From Xylogone sp. PMI_703 (lineage: Eukaryota; Ascomycota; Leotiomycetes), in assembly GCA_021399445.1 (NCBI GenBank), contig JAJTUQ010000001.1, forward strand, positions 1,178,001 to 1,242,000: a stretch of 64,000 bases of DNA, written 5' to 3'. Position 1 is the first letter of the stretch; the number at the start of each line of letters is the position of its first letter. Below the pieces are notes generated by a model. The model did not search any database. It was not told the DNA's origin and was given only the letters and a program-made list of their open reading frames with translations. Position numbers and translations under genes: made by a program. Below, in pieces: positions 57,901-64,000 of the stretch.

Positions 57901-60900
57901 CTTTTGAGAAGAAGACTTCTGAGAAGAGGCAATAATCTGAGATCCAACAGTCTTTGGCGTCAGTAATTTCGTCCCAAAGTCCTCAATATCGCCCATCCTT
58001 GGGTCTTGGAGGTTTGTGATATCTTCGAGCGGAGTTTTACTGAAAAGATCAGTCATCTTCTTCTGCTTCAGTTTGTCATCCTTCACGTTGATCCTCCTCT
58101 GAAGCCAGTCGGGGTGTGCTATTCTTGGAACGGGATTCCGGACTTTTTGAAGAGCAGCTGGGATTGTGATAAGCTTCTGAATGACAGAACCAAGACGTTC
58201 GAGATAGTAGTCCCAGTCCAGTAGAGCTCGAGGATCCATATCAGTGGGGTCTTCTTTTAGCCATTTGCGGAGGAAGTGCTGCTTGACAGACGGTTCTGCG
58301 GAGAAGATTGCGACTGGGACAGCTCGCTCGGTAACTGGAGCATTCTTAGGCTTGGAGCAAATGATATATTTACAATTCAATCCCTTGTCTTTCACCATTT
58401 GCTCGCCCAAGAAGTCAGCAAGCCGCTTTGCAGTAGTAATCGATGTTGATTTCTGTGATCCGTACTCTTCTAGAGTTTTCGACATACTTCTGTTCTCAGC
58501 AATGAGGTCAATTAATTCCTCGTCTGCAAGAGTGCTGCCTCTGGAAAAGAGGACGTCAAGCCACTGGTTAGCAACTTTGGCGACAGAAGCATAGGTTTCT
58601 GCTAAGGTTGTCCCTTCTAAAAAGAATTTGAAGATCTGCTGTTGGAAGATTTTGATAAGTTTGAGCTCTCCTCGTCTCTTCACCTCAAATCCCTTCAACT
58701 CAGCAAGACTACCGTCATGATTGAAAACAGCATACCGCTTCTTCAAATTCTTGTCTTCCTCCTTTGAAGTCGGTAAAATCATGGCTTTATATGGACCATC
58801 CACTTCGAAGAAAATCGAGTTGTCACTATGTGTCTCATATTTGAAAGTGACAGGATCCACGAGTGTCTGGTATTGGTGATTGGTGAATTTCGCGTGGACA
58901 AGATGGTTCAACATCACGCAGGGGTACGAAATAGCCATTTTCTTCCCATTCTTGAGGGTGAAGGCGTAGTTTTCTGGAAATGTTGCAGGCAACATACACC
59001 AAATTCCATCAGTGTCAAGCTCCAAGGGCCTTCCGATTCGTTCCACGAGTTGCCGAGCCATTTGAATGATGTGAGCTCCAGTTAAGCAGGTCACACCTGC
59101 CATCTCCATGGAATACCAACGTGATCCCTTTCTCATGACGTATCCATAGAATGAGTTCAGAATGACTTTGTGAGCCAACTGAAGTGAGTCAAACAGAACA
59201 ATCATTTTCTTCGCGTTATCAACCTCAGAAGGAGGAGCACCAGCACTTTTAAGTGCTTCAGTCTTTCCTTTCCACACTTTTGCTTTCCCTTTATAATCAT
59301 ACCGACGATCACGAAAATCTCGAACCGTGTTGATATAAAACGGGTTTTCCCGCTGACAAATGATCGCCTCTCGTTCTATAGTTGTAGAGTCGTGGATTTT
59401 GTGGTAAATTTTCTGGCTGTATATCTGCAGCCGCTTCCGTATAAGGGAGGTTTGCTCATCATGGGTAAGTTCCTGAAATGTTCTCGGTGGACTACCAGGA
59501 TACTTCCCAGGAAATTTTTCATTCTCAAGAGCATTTCGAATCATATTATATTCGTCTCGTTTTGCAGGGAGATACTCTCCTCTCCAGGCCCAAGGCATTC
59601 GTCTGTCACACGTTTTTCCAGGGCGATTGAAGTCACAAGCTGCGCAGTCTGATTCCTGGACCATAGAATCCGGTTGCAATCGGTTGGTCGTCATAATATT
59701 TGGATACATTGATGCCACATCCAGATGGTAAATCAATGGCCGTTCATTTCGATTTGGTGTTTCCTTAAGATTGTTCAACTGATCTACGATTTTCTGTTTA
59801 ATCTCATCGTAATTAGTGACATCATCCAAGGACTTCTTTTCCTCGACAGTTATGCTGAATTGCAATGCGGCATCCAAGTCTCGAAGGAGTTCATCGATAG
59901 CCTTGGGATCGACCGCAAAATTGACTGGAATATCAGACCTGAAGACTCCTGCCTCGATACTTTCAACGTGACCGCCGACGTACGTCTCTGACTCCAGAAG
60001 ATGCCCCTCCCAGAAGGATTCTTTGGGCGATACATGCTTATTTGGAAGCACAATATTCTTCTCGTAAGCCTGGACCATAAGCAACATCTCACATAGTGTT
60101 CCAGTACCCTTTCGCAAAACCGCATCAGCTCCAAGAGGAAGGATAGTGCATAGCGAGAAAATGAATGGATGAACATATTTCATATATAAATAGTAAGTTG
60201 CAACGGCATCGGAAACAGAGTACTCAGCAAGTGTTTGCGGTTTCTCACTGGCGTATGGAAGCATAAGCTCTGGATCCAACTCGTCAGGGTCATAGCCAAG
60301 CTTTGCGGTAGTCACCGCTTTCAGACCACGACTCCCTTGGGGCAAGTAACTGTCTCGATTTACCCAGTGGAAACAGTCCATGTGGACGCTATAATCGCAC
60401 ATATATTGATCATCAGCATTGTTCTTTCGCCACCCAATTTCCTGATACATGTCAATTCCATTGACACTTGCTCGAGCGTCCATGAATGGCCAATCGAAAA
60501 AGTCTCCGTTATAGGTTGCAATGACCGTAGGCCTAGCTTCTTTGATATGAAGGAAGAACCTTTCGATACATGACTTTTCGTCCGGTTCATTGAAGATCAT
60601 AAATGGGCCTTCAAATTCAGGTTTAGGAGTGTATTCAAAGTCGTCGATATCCTCCGAGACAATTTCTCTGTTGGTGATTAAGAAACCCTGGCCATCTATC
60701 ATATATGATATCATCATAACTTGATCAACGGCTGCATCTGGGAACTTCAGAGGTAACTTTGTCGTTTCGATATCGTAGGCCATTACCACAGGGTCAGCCA
60801 TTGCCAACTTATCTTCTATGCATGTCACAGTGGTGTGGCCATGTTTTGCTTCCACCGTATACCACTTCCCGGTTCGTATATCTATTCTCAATATTTAGAA

Positions 60901-61755
60901 TATGCTCAACGAGACATGGCCTTCGCGGAGACTTACTCAAATCTATCATTACTCGTACATGATATGGTACATCCCATTCCCGTATATCTACAATGAAATC
61001 GCTAGCATCTGCGACCGAAGCATTTAATCGTTTATCATCATCTCGTGAGTCATCAAAGAGGTCGAATCCAGTATTCGCACTTTGGAACAATCAGTTACAA
61101 TTTCTCCATAGATTTAGGATAGCAGGGAAGAAGAGATGACTTAAACATACCTGGCAACCTCCGCATATGTGTCCATAGCAGTCATGTTCTTTTTATTCTT
61201 CTCTGCAATAGGCATAATATCCCTTCTGGCAGCAAGCAGATCATTGATGTTTGAGAATCGTAATTCGAAAAAAGTCCGCTTATACCCAAGCAAATGATTT
61301 GGCATTTGCAAGTCCTCTTTCTCAAGCCTCCGGATATGCTTGACTACGCCACCACCAGGAGATCTCTTCAACCACTCTTCTGCTTCTGGTTCATGCCCTC
61401 TCTTCACAGCTACGAGGAAATATGGCTCATATTCCACGGTTGCCTTGAAGGTACCTCCATCTTCCTCGATGAAGTAGCAGTCTACTGCTGAACGGCCCTC
61501 CGGAATCTTCTCGTCCTCTATACTGGTAGTATGGATATTTACTAGCCAGCCAATCTTCTTCTTTCCACTCTCATACCGTGCGAAGCCCATTGCTTCATCG
61601 ATGCTATGTGCAAGTCGATTGGCTTCGCGTCGCTCATCCGCGGAGGTTGCTTCATTGCGGTTTGTTGCTTTGAACGTTTTCGCTTTTCGGGGGCCATGGT
61701 AGGCTTGCTTTCCCCCTCGTCGATATCCATTTTGCGGTCGTCGAGTCCCGGCCAT
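54925..61755 (-). CDS. POL2: DNA polymerase epsilon catalytic subunit
   Basis: Three exons on the minus strand: 61755-61151, 61079-60937 and 60881-54925, in phase, 2234 residues, close to yeast Pol2 (2222). Proofreading exonuclease: Asp286/Glu288 in MAYDIETTKLP (Exo I), YNGDFFDWPFMDAR (Exo II) and YSVSDAVATYYLY (Exo III). Family B polymerase motifs: LDVASMYPNIMTTNRLQP, ILNSFYGYVMRKGSRWYSMEMAG and LDTDGIWCMLP. The inactive second polymerase-like half follows, and the C-terminus holds two Cys modules (CDNCTMARDLDLC..CSFCDSEY and CAKC..CSCSG) that bind the other subunits. It is the leading-strand replicase in the nucleus. No missing catalytic residue was noticed. COX20 is divergent across 439 bp. 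Confidence 0.98.
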
Positions 61756-62194
61756 GTTGCAAAATGACCGTCTCTAAGGGAAGACGCCCCTGGCGTCGCG
61801 TCTTGGGGCTGAAGGCAGCTTTCGTCCCAGGCCAAAGTTAAACAAACCTAATTAAAGAATTGCTAACTTTTTAAGTCAATTAGATATATAAAACAACAAA
61901 GCACTAACTCCCGGGTATCAAGTCAAGGTATATGGGGTAGTAGTGCGACGGTGTAATGTGCATGTACCTAGAAACATTTCGTGATGCGTCGGACACGGTT
62001 CCAAAAAATCGACGCGTCGAGGTTTATTATCCATCTAAAGCGCGTAAAGTGCACTCGCGTCTTGATGCCTTGTATTTATGGCCAGAATAATTATCCCTGT
62101 CAAATCGACATCATGCGACAGCTTCAAATCCCGATACGCCCAATTTTAAGACGAAAGAATATGCCACCGAAAACCGACTACATATAACCAAAAT
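61756..62194. promoter_or_regulatory. Divergent promoter region, POL2 and COX20
   Basis: 439 bp between the two start codons. gacgcg occurs at 61994 region (tcgacgcgtcga, a perfect 12-bp palindrome that contains ACGCGT, the MluI cell-cycle box recognised by MBF in yeast). This would fit S-phase control of POL2; it is an inference from motif and neighbour. Confidence 0.5.
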
Positions 62195-62961
62195 ATGGCG
62201 GGCGACACACGAGATTCCTCCTCTTCAGCTGCCAATTCCCTTCCAACCCCTCCTCCAGGAGCTACCGCCCCGCCAGAGCACATCCAAAACGCCAAGCCCA
62301 AAATCTACGAAGTCTTCCACTCGTCGAGTCCTACCGCTGCCTCAACTGGGCCTGAAAATGCCAATCAGCTCCCTCTCTCTGCAAGCCAAAATACCGCTGG
62401 CTCAAAGAGTAAGGAATTGGAGCCTACGTTCACCAATGCGCTGAAGACAGTTCGATTAGGAGATTTCAAGCAGGTGCATATGTACCCTTGTGTGCGGGAC
62501 TCACTGTTGACAGGAATCGGTGCTGGATTTGGTGTTGGTGGTATCAGAGCGCTTTTAGGTGGTGAGTAGTTTCAATTTTCAATCAATTGGATTTTCCTTG
62601 GGCAAATGGTAGCCATTACCACAAAAACGAAGAGCGCAGAACATAGAATTTGATGGTCAATATCTCTGCTAGACGAAGAATTTACTGATGGAGCTGGATA
62701 CTTTTAGCGCCGATACCGAAAGCAACCAACTGGGCTGCTTCTTCCTTTGTACTTTTATCCTTCGCAAGTTACGAGTATTGTCTTTATAAGCGAACGCTAG
62801 AGAAAGCGCAGGTGAAGCGTGCTGTAGAAATTATTGATCGAAAGAAGGCGGAGAGGGAAGCTCAAATGCAAGCGGCGCGAGAAGAAAGACGGCGGAAGAA
62901 AGAAGAGGAGGAAAGGAGGATAGAAGAAGCGAGAAATAAGAGCTGGTGGAAGGTCTGGTAG
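62195..62961 (+). CDS. COX20: Cytochrome c oxidase assembly protein Cox20
   Basis: Two exons, 62195-62561 and 62708-62961, in phase, 206 residues. The first 75 residues are a Ser/Pro-rich, poorly conserved leader. The FAM36A/Cox20 core follows: NALKTVRLGDFKQVHMYPCVRDSL, the glycine-rich first membrane segment LLTGIGAGFGVGGIRALLGG, then across the junction APIPKATNWAASSFVLLSFASYEYC as second membrane segment, and KRTLEKAQVKRAVEIIDRKK. The C-terminal tail is a long charged helix rich in Arg/Glu/Lys. Cox20 is a mitochondrial inner-membrane chaperone for Cox2 during complex IV assembly. Confidence 0.94.
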
Positions 62962-63209
62962 GGAGATGCATCTGGCATTAACATTACGATGACGACAAAA
63001 ATCACAATTTCTATTTACATGTGTATATGTATACGAACAGTGGGGACATCTGGTTTGGCAGCTACCCGATTCATCTATACAGATTGGAGCTGCCTTGTAT
63101 CTTTAGTGAGAAATTATTCAGGCTCTACTCTAGTGCCATAATTGCACAATGTACTACATTCTAAATAATATAATTCCAGATGCCCCCATTTATATATCTA
63201 ACACGCCTT
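62962..63209. other. 3' intergenic region between COX20 and the epimerase
   Basis: 248 bp between convergent 3' ends. No gene seen. Confidence 0.6.
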
Positions 63210-64000
63210 CTATTCCTCGTCACCCCATCCCCGATATACAATTCTAGCGCCATACTTCTCGCCCTTCTTCAACAAAACCTGCGCTCTCCACTCGTCCTCA
63301 TTGATTGCGTTGACGTATCGACTTGGCTCAACGCAGAATGCGCTTCTCTTGGGTCTTGCTGGCACCTTGAATTTTTGACCGTCTTCTTCGTACTCAATCT
63401 CAGGGACATCTGTATGTCTGCCAGTGTAAAATTGGAATGCGGGCTCAGTACTTAAGACCTCTAGGTGAGTGCCATTGGGGGGATAGTAGGCAGCCACCAA
63501 TCTCTTGAGTGGAAGGGAGCGTGTGTCAATCTTGTTGGCTTCTGGAGCGCTTGCGGGATGAACAACAAAGCAGTCGTCAATATCCGGCTCTACTGGTCCA
63601 AGAGTAAATGTTTTATTTGCTATTACGCCCTCGAAAGGTGTAGGTCCGCCGGTTGGAATGCCAGTATCAGTGACTGGCAGATAATCGCCTGAGCAGAGTG
63701 TGACCTCTGTGCCCTCAATTGATTGTGTGCTAGTAAGATTGAAATACCTTTGGGAACAGATGGTAAGCGTGTATGCAGGTGGAAATTGGAAAATCATAAC
63801 AGGAAACAAAGAGACAACATACGAGTGGTTGGTCATGTTCACCACTGTCTCTTCTGCGCCATCCAATAGCTCCACCTCATACTCCATTTCCAAAACCCGG
63901 ACATTCTTACCCTGCTCATTCTTCTGAGTGGCAGTCGTGTAAATTACACTGGCAAGGACTGTTCCAGGATACCCTTCATCTCCGTCTTCACTCTTCAGGG
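63210..64000 (-). CDS. Aldose 1-epimerase (galactose mutarotase) family, 5' end outside the window
   Basis: The C-terminal part of a minus-strand gene; the frame is open to the window edge, so the start is missing. Exons seen: 64000-63823 and 63747-63210, with a 75-bp intron whose removal rebuilds the family motif NMTNHSYFNLTS (conserved His). Upstream at the edge is GDEGYPGTVLASVIYT. Later motifs are VTLCSGDYLPVTDTGIPTGG, IDDCFVVH, LSTEPAFQFYTG and FCVEPSRYVNAIN, where Glu in the last carries the base of galactose mutarotases. It interconverts alpha and beta anomers of aldoses. No signal peptide can be judged because the N-terminus is absent. Confidence 0.93.
   Translation of the reverse strand, partial: LKSEDGDEGYPGTVLASVIYTTATQKNEQGKNVRVLEMEYEVELLDGAEETVVNMTNHSYVVSLFPVMIFQFPPAYTLTICSQRYFNLTSTQSIEGTEVTLCSGDYLPVTDTGIPTGGPTPFEGVIANKTFTLGPVEPDIDDCFVVHPASAPEANKIDTRSLPLKRLVAAYYPPNGTHLEVLSTEPAFQFYTGRHTDVPEIEYEEDGQKFKVPARPKRSAFCVEPSRYVNAINEDEWRAQVLLKKGEKYGARIVYRGWGDEE

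Noticed and set aside
1..64000. tRNA, 5S rRNA, CRISPR arrays and bacterial-type operons
   Set aside because: I saw no tRNA A/B box pair or 5S core sequence while reading, though a tRNAscan or Infernal run would be needed to be certain. CRISPR and operons are not expected in this fungal DNA and no spaced repeats were seen.

Overview
The window looks like nuclear chromosomal DNA of a filamentous ascomycete (Pezizomycotina). Genes carry short GT..AG introns, mostly 50-110 bp, often with a CTAAC-like branch point. The gene set includes Zn(II)2Cys6 regulators, a fungal DUF155/Rmd1-type protein, HOPS subunit Vps41, a GPI-anchored Ser/Thr protein and a STAND-type N-terminal domain protein. A leotiomycete (Helotiales-like) is my best guess, but that is inference. 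All gene models below were built by hand from reading frames and splice sites. Exon junctions were checked for phase; no homology search was run.

Layout. 0.1-4.7 kb: an F-box-like protein, a 2.1 kb AT-rich gap, and a secreted epoxide-hydrolase-like enzyme. 5.3-19 kb is a housekeeping block: an RMND1/Mrx10-like mitochondrial protein, VPS41, a long coiled-coil protein, a GPI-anchored protein and a membrane-bound lipase-like protein. 20.6-32 kb: a Zn2Cys6 factor, a hexose transporter and a DJ-1/PfpI protein, with a 3.4 kb GC-rich gap between the last two. 33.5-54.6 kb is an accessory block of small, intron-rich enzyme and regulator genes. It holds a broken STAND/ankyrin-type gene, an amidase, a GH16 glucanase, a Zn2Cys6 factor, an HSL-type hydrolase, a short-chain dehydrogenase, an HD-domain cyanamide-hydratase-like protein, a regulator without a zinc cluster, and a small beta-carbonic-anhydrase-like protein. 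AT-rich gaps with relic-like sequence separate them. 54.9-64 kb is conserved core again: POL2 (DNA polymerase epsilon catalytic subunit), COX20, and the 3' part of an aldose 1-epimerase that runs off the window.

How genes may work together. POL2 and COX20 are divergent across 439 bp, as are the Rmd1-like gene and VPS41 across 427 bp. The accessory block mixes hydrolases acting on C-N and ester bonds (amidase, HD protein, HSL hydrolase), an oxidoreductase, a CO2/bicarbonate-type enzyme and two regulators. That would fit a loosely organised catabolic or nitrogen-scavenging neighbourhood, but co-regulation is not shown by the sequence. The clearest lesion is one in-frame TAA in the STAND-type gene. 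It sits inside an otherwise continuous frame that resumes with a recognisable C-terminal domain.
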